Below are positions 27,462 through 37,931 of a DNA stretch of 64,000 nucleotides, in pieces. Within the stretch, counting starts at the first letter, position 1. The number at the start of each line of letters is the position of its first letter. The stretch is from Massilia sp. TS11 (GTDB taxonomy: Bacteria; Pseudomonadota; Gammaproteobacteria; Burkholderiales; Burkholderiaceae_D). The position numbers and the translations under genes were made by a program. Under the pieces are notes generated by a model, which saw only the letters and a program-made list of their open reading frames with translations, had not been told where the DNA came from and ran no database searches. The stretch lies in the NCBI RefSeq assembly GCF_022012445.1, contig NZ_JAKLTS010000007.1:124001-188000 (forward strand). The letters run 5' to 3'.

Positions 27462-29072
27462 ATGCGCAAAAACCTCCCCGTCCAACCGGTCGAAGTCCAG
27501 GTGGCGCCCGGCCATGCGATCGTCTCCAAGACCGACCTCAAGGGCAATATCCAGTACGTCAACCCGCAATTCGTCGAAGTCAGCGGCTTCAGCGAGGAAG
27601 AACTGCTGGGTCAGCCGCAGAACATCATCCGCCACCCGGACATGCCGCCCGAGGCCTTCGCCGACCTGTGGGCCACGATTCAGGCCGGCAAAAGCTGGAC
27701 CGGGATGGTCAAGAACCGCTGCAAGGACGGCAAATACTATTGGGTCAAGGCGAACGTCACCCCGGTGCGCGAGCACGGCAGCGTGACCGGCTACCTGTCG
27801 GTGCGCCTGCGCCCGACGCGCGATGAGATCGAACGGGCCGAGCGCGGCTACCGCATGATCAATAACCGCGAGAAGGGCGCGCCGCGCATCGTCCATGGCA
27901 AGCTCGTGTACCCGGGCTGGGGCGCCCTGATCGACAAGGCCCTGAATGCCTCGCTGGCCATGCGCATCTGGTTCGTCACCAGCGCCGTCAACACCATCCT
28001 GATCACGGTCTGCGTGGCCAGCCTGTTCGCCGCCACCCCGGCCGTGCGCTATGCGATGTTCGGTGTGGCCCTGCTCGGCTTCCTGATGAATGTGGCGCTC
28101 TGGTACGGCTTGCATACGGGCGTGCTCAAGCCGCTCGGCCAGGCCCTCGATGGCGCGCGCACGATCGCCGGGGGCGACCTCGACGTCAATTTCCAGGCGC
28201 GCGGCCAGGACGAGATGGGCCAGCTGATGCGCGCCCTCGAGCAGATGAAGAACAACCTGATCGCCACCATCGGCGACGTGCGCACGAACGTGCAGAGCAT
28301 GGGCTCGGCCACCCACCAGATCGCCGTCGGCAACCTCGACCTATCCAAGCGCACCGAGGCCCAGGCCGCCAGCCTGGAGGAAAGCGCCTCCTCGATGGAG
28401 GAGTTTTCGTCGACCGTCGAGCAAAACGCCGAAAGTTCGGAGAAAGCCTCGGAAGTGGCCGAATCGGCTGCGAATGTCGCGCGCGAAGGCGGCCAGCTGA
28501 TGCGTGAAGTCGTGCACACGATGGACGAAATCTCGACTTCGGCGCGCAAGATCGCCGAATTTACCGGGATCATCGAAGGTATCTCCTTCCAGACCAATAT
28601 CCTGGCCCTGAATGCCGCCGTCGAGGCCGCCCGCGCGGGCGAGCAGGGGCGCGGTTTCGCCGTGGTCGCCGGCGAGGTGCGCAATCTGGCTCAGCGCGCC
28701 GCCGCCGCCGCCAAGGAGATCAAGTCCCTGATCGACTCCTCGGTCGTGCTGGTCGACGCCGGCCAGGCCCAGGTGCACAAGGCCGGCGACACCATGGAAG
28801 GCGTGGTCCAGCAGGTGCAGCAGGTGGCCGCCTTCATGGGCGACATCTCGCGCGCCTCGCGCGAACAGAGCATCGGCATCGCCCAGGTCAACGAAGCCAT
28901 CGTCCACATGGACCAGGTGACCCAGCAGAACGCGGCCCTGGTGGAGGAGGCCGCCGCCGCAGCAGCCAGCCTCGACAAGGAAGCCCAGGCCCTGATGCGC
29001 TCGGTCGAACTGTTCCGCCTGGCCGGGGTCGCCAACACGGCACGCCCCGCCGCGGTGCGCCGTCTCAAGTAA
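27462..29072 (+). CDS. PAS-domain methyl-accepting chemotaxis protein (Aer-like)
   Basis: This 536-residue receptor has an N-terminal cytoplasmic PAS domain (residues about 20-120: ISKT-type start, [27 protein letters not shown]), a hydrophobic hairpin near residues 165-220, a HAMP region and the MCP signalling domain. The hairpin tip reads [23 protein letters not shown]-first order and lack of a periplasmic domain match Aer, which senses redox state through FAD. No chemotaxis genes are adjacent. A second MCP at 44713 shares the signalling tip but has a different sensor. Confidence 0.92.
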   Translation: MRKNLPVQPVEVQVAPGHAIVSKTDLKGNIQYVNPQFVEVSGFSEEELLGQPQNIIRHPDMPPEAFADLWATIQAGKSWTGMVKNRCKDGKYYWVKANVTPVREHGSVTGYLSVRLRPTRDEIERAERGYRMINNREKGAPRIVHGKLVYPGWGALIDKALNASLAMRIWFVTSAVNTILITVCVASLFAATPAVRYAMFGVALLGFLMNVALWYGLHTGVLKPLGQALDGARTIAGGDLDVNFQARGQDEMGQLMRALEQMKNNLIATIGDVRTNVQSMGSATHQIAVGNLDLSKRTEAQAASLEESASSMEEFSSTVEQNAESSEKASEVAESAANVAREGGQLMREVVHTMDEISTSARKIAEFTGIIEGISFQTNILALNAAVEAARAGEQGRGFAVVAGEVRNLAQRAAAAAKEIKSLIDSSVVLVDAGQAQVHKAGDTMEGVVQQVQQVAAFMGDISRASREQSIGIAQVNEAIVHMDQVTQQNAALVEEAAAAAASLDKEAQALMRSVELFRLAGVANTARPAAVRRLK

Positions 29073-29105
29073 GTACTTCCTCTCTCAACGCACCAAACGA
29101 GTGCG

Positions 29106-29134
29106 CGCCATGGTGCAATCCTTGCACCATGGCG
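29106..29134. other. Perfect 13-bp hairpin without T-run
   Basis: Arms CGCCATGGTGCAA (29106-29118) and TTGCACCATGGCG (29122-29134) are perfect complements around a TCC loop, between the Aer-like gene and the TonB receptor gene. No poly-T follows on either strand, so it is either a weak or factor-dependent terminator, or an operator for the receptor gene. Confidence 0.55.
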
Positions 29135-29296
29135 GTGCAGATTGCCCTGCGATGTGGCGGCGCAGCATTTGTCTATACAAACCTGTTGTTTCCCTGCGCC
29201 ACTTTTCCTTCTAAAAATTGACATGGCGCTCTTGTCAGTCGAGTATGAAAGATGCTCAAAGCATTATTCACACTCTCGACAACACGAAGGGAAACC

Positions 29297-31780
29297 ATGA
29301 AGCAAGCCCCCAAACCCCAGTTGTTGGCCCTGACCATTGCCACCCTGTTCGCGAGCGGTCTGGCCAATGCCCAGACCGCCCCGGCCGATGACGACAGCAA
29401 AGCGACCGTCGTGGTGACCGGCACCCGCGTGGCCAACCGCACCGCCCTCGACACCGCCTCCCCGGTCGACATCATTTCCCAGGAAAGCCTGAAGAACGTC
29501 GGCACCACCGAGATCAACCAGGCCCTGGCCGTGGCTCTGCCCTCGCTCAACTTCCCGCGTCCCGGCCTGACCGACGGCACCGACACCGTGCGCCCGGCCA
29601 CCCTGGCCGGCCTGGCCCCGGACCAGACCCTGGTGCTGGTCAACTCCAAGCGCCGTCATGCCGCCTCGCTGGTCAACGTCAACGGCTCGATCGGCCGTGG
29701 CTCGGCCGCCGTCGACATGAACAGCATCCCCTCGGGCATCGTGAAATCGATCGAAGTGCTGCGCAGCGGCGCCTCGGCCCAATACGGCTCGGACGCGATC
29801 GCCGGCGTGGTCAATGTGCGCCTGCGCCAGGACAAGAGCGGCGGCGAAGCCACCCTCACCTATGGCCTGCGCCCGACCGAATACAACATCATTTCGGACA
29901 CCGGCCCGGCCGACAAGACCTGGAATCCGGGTCCGAACTCGCGCCGCGTGACCGACGGCCAGACCGGCACCTTCAGCCTGTGGAAGGGCTTTGAACTGGG
30001 CGCCGACGGCTATCTGACCGTGGCCGCCGAGTACAAGGACCAGTCCCACACCGAGCGCAGCGGCTACGACATGCGTCAGCAGTATCCGAAGGTCGGCACC
30101 GCGTATGACCCGCGCGAACTGACGATCAACCGCTGGAACGCCTGGTACGGCGAGCCGGAAATGAAGCAGAGCACGGTGTTCGCCAATGCCGGCATGAATC
30201 TGGCCGGCGGCGCCAAGTTCTACGGCTGGGCCAGCTACCAGCGCCGCGACGCCACCAGCGCCGGATTCTTCCGCCGCGCCCTGCAGGATCAGAACATCAT
30301 CTCGATCTACCCGGACGGCTACCTGCCCCTGATCAACCCGACCGTGGACGACTACTCGGCCCACGCCGGCTACAGCTGGACCGCGGGCGCCTGGGACATG
30401 GACGCGTCTGTCGGCTACGGCAAGAACAAGATGTCCTACACGATCCTGAACACGCTCAACCGTTCGATCGGCCCGAGCTCCAAGACCCAGTTCGACGCCG
30501 GCGGCTTCGCCTACGACCAGCTGACCTTCAACCTGTCCGGTGTGCGCCAGTTCGACGCCGGCCTGGCCTCGCCGCTGAACGTGGCCGTGGGCGCCGAAGC
30601 CCGTCGCGAAGGCTATGAGATCTTCGCCGGCGAGCCCGATTCCTACCGCAACGGCGGCGTGCTGCTGTCCAACGGCACCCCGGCCCCCTCGGGCGCCCAG
30701 GTGTTCCCGGGCTTCCGTCCGGAAAACGTGACCGACATCTCGCGCTCGGCCATCGGCGCCTATGTCGACCTCGAAGCCAACCTGAGCAAGAACTTCCTGG
30801 GTTCGGCCGCGATCCGCGCCGAGCACTACTCGGACTTCGGCAATTCGGTCGCCGGCAAGCTCGGCGGCCGCTACGACTTCAGCAAGGAATTCGCGCTGCG
30901 CGGCTCGGTGCAGAACGGCTTCCGCGCGCCCTCGCTGCAACAACAGGGCTTCACCACGACCTCGACCAACTTCATCAACGGCGTGCCGTTTGAGATCACC
31001 ACCTTCCGTCCGTCGGACAAGGCGGCGATCGCCCTCGGCGCCAAGCCGCTCGAAGCCGAGAAGTCGACCAACCTGTCGTTCGGCGCCGTGGCCCGCATCG
31101 GCGACGTCTCGCTGACGGCCGACGCCTACCGCATCAAGATCAAGAACCGCATCGTGCTGTCGGAGAACCTGACCGCGGCCAACGTGCGCGCCTTCCTGAC
31201 CGCCCAGGGCTTCATCGGCGTCGGTGGCGGCCGCTTCTTCATCAATGGCGTCGACACCAGCACCCGCGGTCTGGACGTGGTGGCCTCGCTGCCGCTGCAG
31301 ACCAGCGCCGGCCGCTTCGACTTCACCGCCGCCGCCAACTATGTGAAGACCTCGGTGGACAAAGTGCCGTCGACCTCGCAGCTGTCGGCCCTGAGCCCGG
31401 CCCCGATCCTGTTCGACCGTAACAATGTGCTGACCTTCGAGCGCGGTTCGCCGAAGAGCAAGTATGTGTTCACGACGACCTGGAAAGAAGGCAACTGGGG
31501 CGCCACCGGCCGTGCCACCCGCTACGGCGAAGTGCTGTCGCCGGGCACCACGGCTGCCGCCGACTTCATCCTGACGCCGAAGTGGGTGTTCGACGTCGAA
31601 GGCCGCTACAGCTTCAGCAAGGCCCTGAGCCTGGCCGTCGGCGCCGACAACGTGTTCGACAACTACCCGGATCCGCTGCCGCCCAACCTGAATACGACCG
31701 GCAACACCTCGTATTCGAACTACTCGCCGTTCGGCCGTTCGGGCCGCTTCGTGTACGGCCGTCTGAACTACAAGTTCTAA
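29297..31780 (+). CDS. TonB-dependent outer-membrane receptor
   Basis: This 827-residue receptor has a signal peptide (ending near LANAQTAP), a TonB-box-like segment KATVVVTGTRV, a plug domain (ASPVDIISQE, RSGASAQYGSDAIAGVVNV) and a 22-strand-type barrel ending in GRLNYKF with a C-terminal Phe. Gene order gives no ligand: neither siderophore nor cobalamin genes adjoin, and no N-terminal signalling extension is present. A candidate -35 TTGACA lies at 29218-29223 with TATGAA at 29244. The ATG follows GAAGGGA. It is followed by a strong terminator. Confidence 0.92.
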   Translation: MKQAPKPQLLALTIATLFASGLANAQTAPADDDSKATVVVTGTRVANRTALDTASPVDIISQESLKNVGTTEINQALAVALPSLNFPRPGLTDGTDTVRPATLAGLAPDQTLVLVNSKRRHAASLVNVNGSIGRGSAAVDMNSIPSGIVKSIEVLRSGASAQYGSDAIAGVVNVRLRQDKSGGEATLTYGLRPTEYNIISDTGPADKTWNPGPNSRRVTDGQTGTFSLWKGFELGADGYLTVAAEYKDQSHTERSGYDMRQQYPKVGTAYDPRELTINRWNAWYGEPEMKQSTVFANAGMNLAGGAKFYGWASYQRRDATSAGFFRRALQDQNIISIYPDGYLPLINPTVDDYSAHAGYSWTAGAWDMDASVGYGKNKMSYTILNTLNRSIGPSSKTQFDAGGFAYDQLTFNLSGVRQFDAGLASPLNVAVGAEARREGYEIFAGEPDSYRNGGVLLSNGTPAPSGAQVFPGFRPENVTDISRSAIGAYVDLEANLSKNFLGSAAIRAEHYSDFGNSVAGKLGGRYDFSKEFALRGSVQNGFRAPSLQQQGFTTTSTNFINGVPFEITTFRPSDKAAIALGAKPLEAEKSTNLSFGAVARIGDVSLTADAYRIKIKNRIVLSENLTAANVRAFLTAQGFIGVGGGRFFINGVDTSTRGLDVVASLPLQTSAGRFDFTAAANYVKTSVDKVPSTSQLSALSPAPILFDRNNVLTFERGSPKSKYVFTTTWKEGNWGATGRATRYGEVLSPGTTAAADFILTPKWVFDVEGRYSFSKALSLAVGADNVFDNYPDPLPPNLNTTGNTSYSNYSPFGRSGRFVYGRLNYKF

Positions 31781-31800
31781 GTTCTCACGAGCTGCAACAA

Positions 31801-31827
31801 CGGGCGCTGCGGCGCCCGTTTTTTTTT
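31801..31827 (+). terminator. Rho-independent terminator of the TonB receptor gene
   Basis: A GC-only 7-bp stem (CGGGCGC with GCGCCCG) closed by TGCG is followed by nine T residues, 20 bases after the receptor stop codon. Confidence 0.95.
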
Positions 31828-31881
31828 CGGCCGGCGCGCGTGCTAGAGTGTGGTTTTCGCGTTCCAGCAGAAGGACACAGC

Positions 31882-33336
31882 ATGTTTGCGGCGGTCGACC
31901 TCGGGTCCAATAGTTTTCGTCTCCACATTGGCCAGCCCGAGGGCAATGGCATGCGCATCGTGCGCACGGCGCGCGAGCCGGTGCGCCTGGCGGCCGGGCT
32001 GACGCGCGAACTGCTGCTGACCGAACAGGCGATGAGCACGGCCCTGGCCTGCCTGGCCAATTTCCGCAGCCTGCTGGCCGAGTATCCGCTGTCGGCCGTG
32101 CGCGTGGTGGCCACCAGCGCGCTGCGGTCGGCGCGCAATGCGGGCGCCTTCCTGCCGCTGGCCGAGCAGGCCATCGGCCAGCCGATCGAAATCATTTCGG
32201 GTGAGGAAGAAGGCCGCCTGATCTACATGGGCGTGGCCACCACCTTCGAGCACGACAACGAGCGCTGCCTGGTGGTCGACATCGGCGGCGGTTCGACCGA
32301 AGTGGTGCTCGGCCACGGCAGCCGCATCCACCAGGTCGAATCCTTCAGCATCGGCACCCAGCCCCAGGCCAGCCGCTTCTTCGCCGACGGGCGCATCACG
32401 GCCGACGCCTTCGACGGCGCCGTGCTGGCGGCGCGTTCCTTCTTCGAGGATGCGGCCCCGCTCTACCGCCCGCAGCACTGGGACCGCGCCTACGGCACCT
32501 CGGGCACGATGCGCGCCATGGCCAATACGATCGCCAAGAGCGGCATCGGCGACGGCACTTTGTCGTACAAAAATCTGCTGGCCCTGAAGACCCGCCTGAT
32601 CGCCTGCGGCCATGTCGAGCGCGTCAACCTGCCGGGCCTCAAGCCGGAGCGCGTGGTGGCCCTGGTCGGCGGTCTGGCGGTGCTGCTCGGGGTGATGGAG
32701 GAACTGCAGGTGCCGGGCCTGGAGGCCATCAATGCCGGCCTGCGCATGGGCGTGCTGCACGACCTGCAGCTGCGCGCCACGCGCCACGACCGGCGCGAGG
32801 AATCGGTGCAGGAATTCATGCGCCGCTTCGGCGTCGACGGCGCGCGCGCACGGCGGGTGGCGCGCATGGCCGGCCTGCTGTACGGCCAGCTGGCCGATGC
32901 CGACAGCCAGTACGGCAACTACCTGCACTGGAGCGCCCTGCTGCACGAGATCGGCCAGACCATCTCGCACACCCAGTTCCACAAGCACGGCGCCTACATC
33001 GTCGAACACGCCGACCTGCCCGGTTTCACGCGCACCGAGCAGAAACTGATCGCCAGCATGGTGCTCGGCCACAAGGGCAATCTGCGCAAGCTCGGGGAAG
33101 ACCTCGGCGACGCCGAACTGGTGCGCGCCCTGCTGGCCCTGCGCCTGGCCACCCTGTTCATGCACGGCAGCGCCGATGCCGACATCGGCACAGCCAGCCT
33201 GCGCATCAAAAAGCAGATCGAACTCGAGCTCGACGCCGAATGGCGCCAGCGCCACCCGACCCTCAGCTACATGCTCGAGAAGGAACGCGAATGGTGGCGC
33301 GAGGTCGGCCTCAGCATGCAGCTGAAGTTCAAGTAG
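31882..33336 (+). CDS. ppx: Exopolyphosphatase
   Basis: Ppx removes terminal phosphates from inorganic polyphosphate; the related GppA hydrolyses pppGpp. The 484-residue protein has the ASKHA-fold starts AAVDLGSNSFRLHIG and VVDIGGGSTEVVLG, the ATSALRSARN segment and SGEEEGRLIYMG, plus a C-terminal HD-like helical region (HWSALLHEIGQTISH). It is convergent with ppk with an 8-base overlap of the 3' ends, so the making and breaking enzymes for polyphosphate are paired. The ATG at 31882 follows AGAAGGA. Confidence 0.95.
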   Translation: MFAAVDLGSNSFRLHIGQPEGNGMRIVRTAREPVRLAAGLTRELLLTEQAMSTALACLANFRSLLAEYPLSAVRVVATSALRSARNAGAFLPLAEQAIGQPIEIISGEEEGRLIYMGVATTFEHDNERCLVVDIGGGSTEVVLGHGSRIHQVESFSIGTQPQASRFFADGRITADAFDGAVLAARSFFEDAAPLYRPQHWDRAYGTSGTMRAMANTIAKSGIGDGTLSYKNLLALKTRLIACGHVERVNLPGLKPERVVALVGGLAVLLGVMEELQVPGLEAINAGLRMGVLHDLQLRATRHDRREESVQEFMRRFGVDGARARRVARMAGLLYGQLADADSQYGNYLHWSALLHEIGQTISHTQFHKHGAYIVEHADLPGFTRTEQKLIASMVLGHKGNLRKLGEDLGDAELVRALLALRLATLFMHGSADADIGTASLRIKKQIELELDAEWRQRHPTLSYMLEKEREWWREVGLSMQLKFK

Positions 33337-35464
33337 CGGCCGGCAGGCCGAGGGTGCGCGCCAGGAACTGCTGGGCGCAGAAATGCGCCTGCTTGCCGCG
33401 CGGCTTGCGCTTGCGGTAGACGCCGTCGGCGCCCAGCTCCCAGGCGTTGACATTGTCCTTCAGGTAGGGGTTCAGGCCCTCCTGGATCACGCGCTTCTTC
33501 AGAGTCTTGTCGAGCACGGGGAAGGCCACCTCGATGCGGCGGAACAGATTGCGGTTCATCCAGTCGGCACTGGCCAGGTAGACGTCGTGCTCGAGGTCGT
33601 TGCGGAAATAGTAGATGCGGCTGTGCTCGAGGAAGCGCCCGATCACCGAGCGCACCGTGATGTTCTCCGACTGGCCCTTGACGCCCGGATGCAGGGCGCA
33701 GGCGCCGCGTACGATCAGATCGATCTTCACCCCGGCCTGGGAAGCCGCGTACAGGGCGCGGATGATGGTTTCGTCGGTCAGCGAATTCATCTTGGCGATG
33801 ATGCGCCCCGGCCGCCCCTGGCGCGCAATCGCCGCCTCGTTGCGGATCGCGCGCAGCATGGCCTTGTGCATCGTGAACGGCGCCAGCCACAGCTGCTGCA
33901 GCTCGCGCGGCTTGGCCAGACTGGTCAGGTGCAGGAAGACTTCGTTGACGTCCGAGGTCAGGGCCGGATTGGCCGTCAGCAAGCCGAAGTCCGTGTACAG
34001 CTTGGACGTGCTCGGATGGTAGTTGCCGGTGCCGAGGTGGGCGTAGTAGCGCAGCTCGCCATGCTCGCGGCGCAGCACCAGGGCCAGCTTGGCATGGGTC
34101 TTCAGGCCGACCACGCCGTACACGACCTGGGCGCCGGCGCGTTCCAGCCGCTCGGCCCAGTTGATATTGGTTTCCTCGTCAAAGCGCGCCATCAGTTCGA
34201 GCACGACCGTCACTTCCTTGCCGCGCTGGGCCGCCAGGATCAGCGACTCCATCAGGGTCGAGTTGATGCCGGTGCGGTAGATGGTCTGCTTGATGGCCAC
34301 CACGTCCGGGTCCTCGGCCGCTTCGCGCAGGAAGTCGATGACCGGCTCGAAGCTCTGGTAGGGGTGGTAGAGCAGCACGTCCTGGTGCTGCAAGGTGGCG
34401 AAGATGTCGCTGTTGACCATGGCGGCCGGCATGCCGGGCATGAAGCCGGGGAAAAACAGCTCGGGCCGCTTCACATCGGAGACCAGCTGGTTCAGGCGCA
34501 CCATGTTGACCGGGCCGTCGACCTCGTACAGGTGGTCGGGGTCGATCGAGAACTGTTCGAGCAGGAAGCGCGACAGGTGCTTGGGGCAGGAGCGCGCGAC
34601 TTCGAGCCGCACGGCAAAGCCGAACTGGCGCGAATGCAGCTCGCCCTGCAGGGCCTGGCGCAGGTTCTTGACCTCTTCCTCGTCGACCCACAGATCGCTG
34701 TTGCGGGTGACGCGGAACTGCGAATACGAGATCACCTCGCGCCCGGGGAATAGGTCCTCGATATGCGAATGGATGATCGACGACAGCAGGCAATAGGCGA
34801 CGCCTTTCTGGGTCACTTCCTCGGGCAGGCGGATCACGCGCGGCAGCACGCGCGGCGCGCGCAGGATGGCGATGCCGCTGTCGCGCCCGAACGCGTCCTT
34901 GCCCGACAGCTCGATGATGAAGTTCAGGCTCTTGTTGACCACCTGGGGAAACGGGTGGGCCGGATCGAGACCGATCGGCGTCAGCAGCGGGCGCACCTTG
35001 GTTTCGAAGTAGGCCTTGACCCAGGCGCGCTGTTCGGGCGTGCGCTCCGAATGGCGCAGCAGGTGGATGCCGTGGCGCGACAGCTGGGGCAGGATTTCGG
35101 TGTTGAGCAGCTCGTACTGGCGCGCCACGATCGCATGCGCATGCTGGGCCGCCAGATTCATGGTTGCCGCCAGCGCCGCCGGCAGCGCCGTCTCGCTGCC
35201 CCCGATGCGGTGCTGGGCCAGCAGACTGGCCAGACGCACCTCGAAGAATTCGTCGAGGTTGCTGGACACGATGCACAAGTAGCGCAGGCGCTCGAGCAGC
35301 GGAATGCTGTGGTCTTCCGCCATGGCCAGCACACGGCGGTTAAAATCGAGCAAGGACAGCTCGCGGTTCAGGTAAGAGCCGCCGCGGGAGGCGCCAGTCA
35401 TCAGAATGCGGCCGTCGCTGGACTTGGAATTCATGTGTTTGCTATAGGACAGGCTGCGGGACAT
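33329..35464 (-). CDS. ppk1: Polyphosphate kinase 1
   Basis: Ppk1 polymerises the gamma-phosphate of ATP into polyphosphate through a phosphohistidine. The 711-residue protein has the N-terminal YLNRELSLLDFNRRVL, SNLDEFFEVR, the YRTGINSTLMESL segment, the catalytic His region GLKTHAKLALVLRRE, YAHLGTGNYHPSTSKLYTDF and RNLFRRIEVAFPV near the end. Three in-frame ATG codons (35464, 35434, 35401) are possible starts; none has a clear ribosome site and the family suggests a shorter N-terminus. Confidence 0.96.
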   Translation of the reverse strand: MSRSLSYSKHMNSKSSDGRILMTGASRGGSYLNRELSLLDFNRRVLAMAEDHSIPLLERLRYLCIVSSNLDEFFEVRLASLLAQHRIGGSETALPAALAATMNLAAQHAHAIVARQYELLNTEILPQLSRHGIHLLRHSERTPEQRAWVKAYFETKVRPLLTPIGLDPAHPFPQVVNKSLNFIIELSGKDAFGRDSGIAILRAPRVLPRVIRLPEEVTQKGVAYCLLSSIIHSHIEDLFPGREVISYSQFRVTRNSDLWVDEEEVKNLRQALQGELHSRQFGFAVRLEVARSCPKHLSRFLLEQFSIDPDHLYEVDGPVNMVRLNQLVSDVKRPELFFPGFMPGMPAAMVNSDIFATLQHQDVLLYHPYQSFEPVIDFLREAAEDPDVVAIKQTIYRTGINSTLMESLILAAQRGKEVTVVLELMARFDEETNINWAERLERAGAQVVYGVVGLKTHAKLALVLRREHGELRYYAHLGTGNYHPSTSKLYTDFGLLTANPALTSDVNEVFLHLTSLAKPRELQQLWLAPFTMHKAMLRAIRNEAAIARQGRPGRIIAKMNSLTDETIIRALYAASQAGVKIDLIVRGACALHPGVKGQSENITVRSVIGRFLEHSRIYYFRNDLEHDVYLASADWMNRNLFRRIEVAFPVLDKTLKKRVIQEGLNPYLKDNVNAWELGADGVYRKRKPRGKQAHFCAQQFLARTLGLPAAT

Positions 35465-35545
35465 GCGAGTCTACCGGTCCATTATGACAGGAGCATGAAA
35501 ATTAACAACACTTGGTCACAAGTAAGGTTTTAACCCGGAGGAGAG

Positions 35546-37093
35546 ATGAGCAAGCGAGCGATGCTGCCCCTGCTGGCCCTGCTGTGCGCGGCCCTGCCTG
35601 CGCTGGCGGCCGATTATGCCAAACGCGAACAGGACTGGCGCAACGGCGCCGTCGTCTACCAGGTGCTGCCCGACCGCTTCGCGCCGGCCGCGAATCTGGC
35701 TGCCAAAAAGGCCCTGTATCCGGCCCCCAAGATCCTGCGCAGCTGGGAGGACAGCCCCAAGCGCGGCAGCTACGACCCGGTGCTGAAGGTCGACAGCCAT
35801 GAACTCGAATTCTGGGGCGGCGACCTGCCCAGCATCCGCAGCCGGCTCGACTATGTGCAGGACCTGGGCGCCGACGTGCTGTATCTGAATCCGGTCCACC
35901 TGGCCTGGACCAACCACAAATACGACGCCCTCGATTACCAGCAGATATCGCCCGAGTTCGGCACCCGCGCCGACCTCAAGGCCCTGGCCGAGGACCTGCA
36001 CCGGCGCGGCATGCGGCTCGTGCTCGACGGGGTGTTCAACCACATGGGCCGCAATGCGCCGCGCTTCCAGCAGGCCCTGAAGGACCCGAACAGTCCCTAC
36101 CGCCACTGGTTCGTGTTTGGCGAGCAGTATCCGGGCGGGGCGCGCAGCTGGTGGCAGTTTGAAAATCTGCCCGAGCTCAATCTCGAATTCCCGACCGTGC
36201 GCCAGTACCTGTATGGCGCCCCCGATTCGGTCGTGCGCAGTTACCTGAAGGACGGCGCCGACGGCTGGCGCCTGGACGTGGCGGTGGACATCGGCTACCA
36301 GTTCCTGAGCGAACTGAGCAAGGCAGCCCATGACACCAAGCCCGGCAGCCTGATCGTCGGCGAAATCGCCAACTACCCGCGCGACTGGTTCCCGGCCGTC
36401 GACGGCGTGATGAACTTCACGCTGCGCGAGATCATTCTGCGCACGGCCGAGCGGCGCATGGAGGCCGCCCTGGCCGCGCGCATGATCGAACGGATGGTCA
36501 ACGAGGCCGGCGTCGAGAACCTGCTGAAGTCCTGGATCTTCCTCGACAACCACGACACCGCGCGCCTGCACACGGCCCTGACCGACGAGCGCCAGCGCCG
36601 CCTGGCCCAGGTGCTGCAGTTCACGCTGCCCGGTTCGCCGAATCTCTACTACGGCAGCGAGCTCGGCATGCAAGGCCTGGTCGACCCCGAGCAGCGCGGA
36701 CCGATGCGCTGGGACTGGGTCGGCGAGAACAATATCCACCTGCAATGGACGCGCCAGCTGATCCAGATGCACAAGCGCCTGCGCGCGCTGCGCGTCGGCG
36801 ACTTCCGCCTCGCCACCAGCGACAAGCTGCTGGCCTTCGAACGCTATACCGACCATACGCGCGACACCGTGCTGGTGCTGGCCAATCCCGGCTACAGTAC
36901 CGTGACCGAAGCGGTGATGGTGGCCAATTCGAATCTGATGAACACCTTCGCCCTGGTCGACCAGCTGAGCGGGCAGAAAGTGCCGATGCGCTCGGGTCTG
37001 GTCGAAGTCAGCCTTGCGCCGGGCGCGGCCATGGTGCTGGTGCCCGAGCTGAGCCCGGGCGGCGGCTACAGCGCCTACAAGCGCGTGCCCTGA
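35546..37093 (+). CDS. Exported alpha-amylase family (GH13) enzyme
   Basis: This 515-residue protein has a signal peptide (LLCAALPALAADY) and a GH13 barrel. Conserved regions are DVLYLNPVH, VLDGVFNHMG, DGWRLDVAVD (nucleophile Asp near residue 242), VGEIANYP (acid Glu near residue 273) and FLDNHDTARL (third Asp near residue 334). The set resembles cyclomaltodextrinase/neopullulanase or trehalose-type enzymes acting in the periplasm on short alpha-glucans. No maltose transport genes are adjacent. The ATG follows GGAGGAGAG. Confidence 0.9.
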   Translation: MSKRAMLPLLALLCAALPALAADYAKREQDWRNGAVVYQVLPDRFAPAANLAAKKALYPAPKILRSWEDSPKRGSYDPVLKVDSHELEFWGGDLPSIRSRLDYVQDLGADVLYLNPVHLAWTNHKYDALDYQQISPEFGTRADLKALAEDLHRRGMRLVLDGVFNHMGRNAPRFQQALKDPNSPYRHWFVFGEQYPGGARSWWQFENLPELNLEFPTVRQYLYGAPDSVVRSYLKDGADGWRLDVAVDIGYQFLSELSKAAHDTKPGSLIVGEIANYPRDWFPAVDGVMNFTLREIILRTAERRMEAALAARMIERMVNEAGVENLLKSWIFLDNHDTARLHTALTDERQRRLAQVLQFTLPGSPNLYYGSELGMQGLVDPEQRGPMRWDWVGENNIHLQWTRQLIQMHKRLRALRVGDFRLATSDKLLAFERYTDHTRDTVLVLANPGYSTVTEAVMVANSNLMNTFALVDQLSGQKVPMRSGLVEVSLAPGAAMVLVPELSPGGGYSAYKRVP

Positions 37094-37094
37094 G

Positions 37095-37931
37095 TCACAG
37101 CGTCAGGCTACCGCGAATGCAGGAGACGGTGTCGCCACCGACCCAGATGTCGGCGCCGTCGCACTCCACATGGACGCGCCCCGCGCGCCCGAGCGCGCTG
37201 CCCTGCGCCGCCACATAGCGCGACGGCGCCAGGCCCGCGCCGATCAGCCACTGGGCCAGACCGGCGTTGAGGCTGCCCGTGACCGGGTCTTCCGGCACGC
37301 CGAGCGGCACCACGAAGGCGCGCACTTCGAAGTCCGTCCCGGCGCCCGGCGCTTGCGGCCCGACCACGCCCAGACGCAGCTGGGCCAGGCGGGCGAAGTC
37401 CGGCTGCAGGGCGCGCACTTCCTCCGCCGAGGCCAGCATCACCGCGCACCAGCCGGGACCGTTGTCGACCCACTGATGGCCGCGGATGGCGTCCGGCGCG
37501 ATGCCGAGGCCGTCGGCGATGTCGACCAGCAGCGGCGCGCTCAGCGGCCCCGAGCGGCGCAGCGGCGGCGCGCCAAAGGCCAGACGGCCCGCATCGCGCC
37601 GGATCGGCACCAGACCGACCTCGCACTCCTGCACGATGCGTTGCGGATCGGCGGGCTGGCCACCCGCTTCCAGCCAGGCGTGGCAACTGCCGAGCGTCGG
37701 ATGCCCGGCAAACGGCAGCTCGCCGCCGGGCGTGAAGATGCGCAGACGGTAATCGGCCCCGGCCTGCGTGGGCGGCAGCAGAAAAGTCGTTTCGGACAGA
37801 TTGGTCCAGCGCGCGAAGGTCTGCATCTGTTCGGTGCTGAGACCGGCGGCCCCATGCACGACAGCCACCGGATTGCCGAGCAGCGCTTGCGATGTGAAGA
37901 CATCGACTTGGGTAAAGGTGAAGGTAGGCAT
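37095..37931 (-). CDS. PhzF family isomerase-like protein
   Basis: This 278-residue protein has the PhzF/diaminopimelate-epimerase-like fold: FTQVDVFTSQALLGNPVAVV at the N-terminus, NLSETTFLLPP with the conserved catalytic Glu, TPGGELPFAGHPTLGS, and DPVTGSLNAGLAQWL in the second half. PhzF catalyses an isomerisation in phenazine synthesis, but most relatives act on unknown substrates and no phenazine genes are present. The ATG at 37931 is favoured over an upstream one by alignment to the family. Confidence 0.9.
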   Translation of the reverse strand: MPTFTFTQVDVFTSQALLGNPVAVVHGAAGLSTEQMQTFARWTNLSETTFLLPPTQAGADYRLRIFTPGGELPFAGHPTLGSCHAWLEAGGQPADPQRIVQECEVGLVPIRRDAGRLAFGAPPLRRSGPLSAPLLVDIADGLGIAPDAIRGHQWVDNGPGWCAVMLASAEEVRALQPDFARLAQLRLGVVGPQAPGAGTDFEVRAFVVPLGVPEDPVTGSLNAGLAQWLIGAGLAPSRYVAAQGSALGRAGRVHVECDGADIWVGGDTVSCIRGSLTL

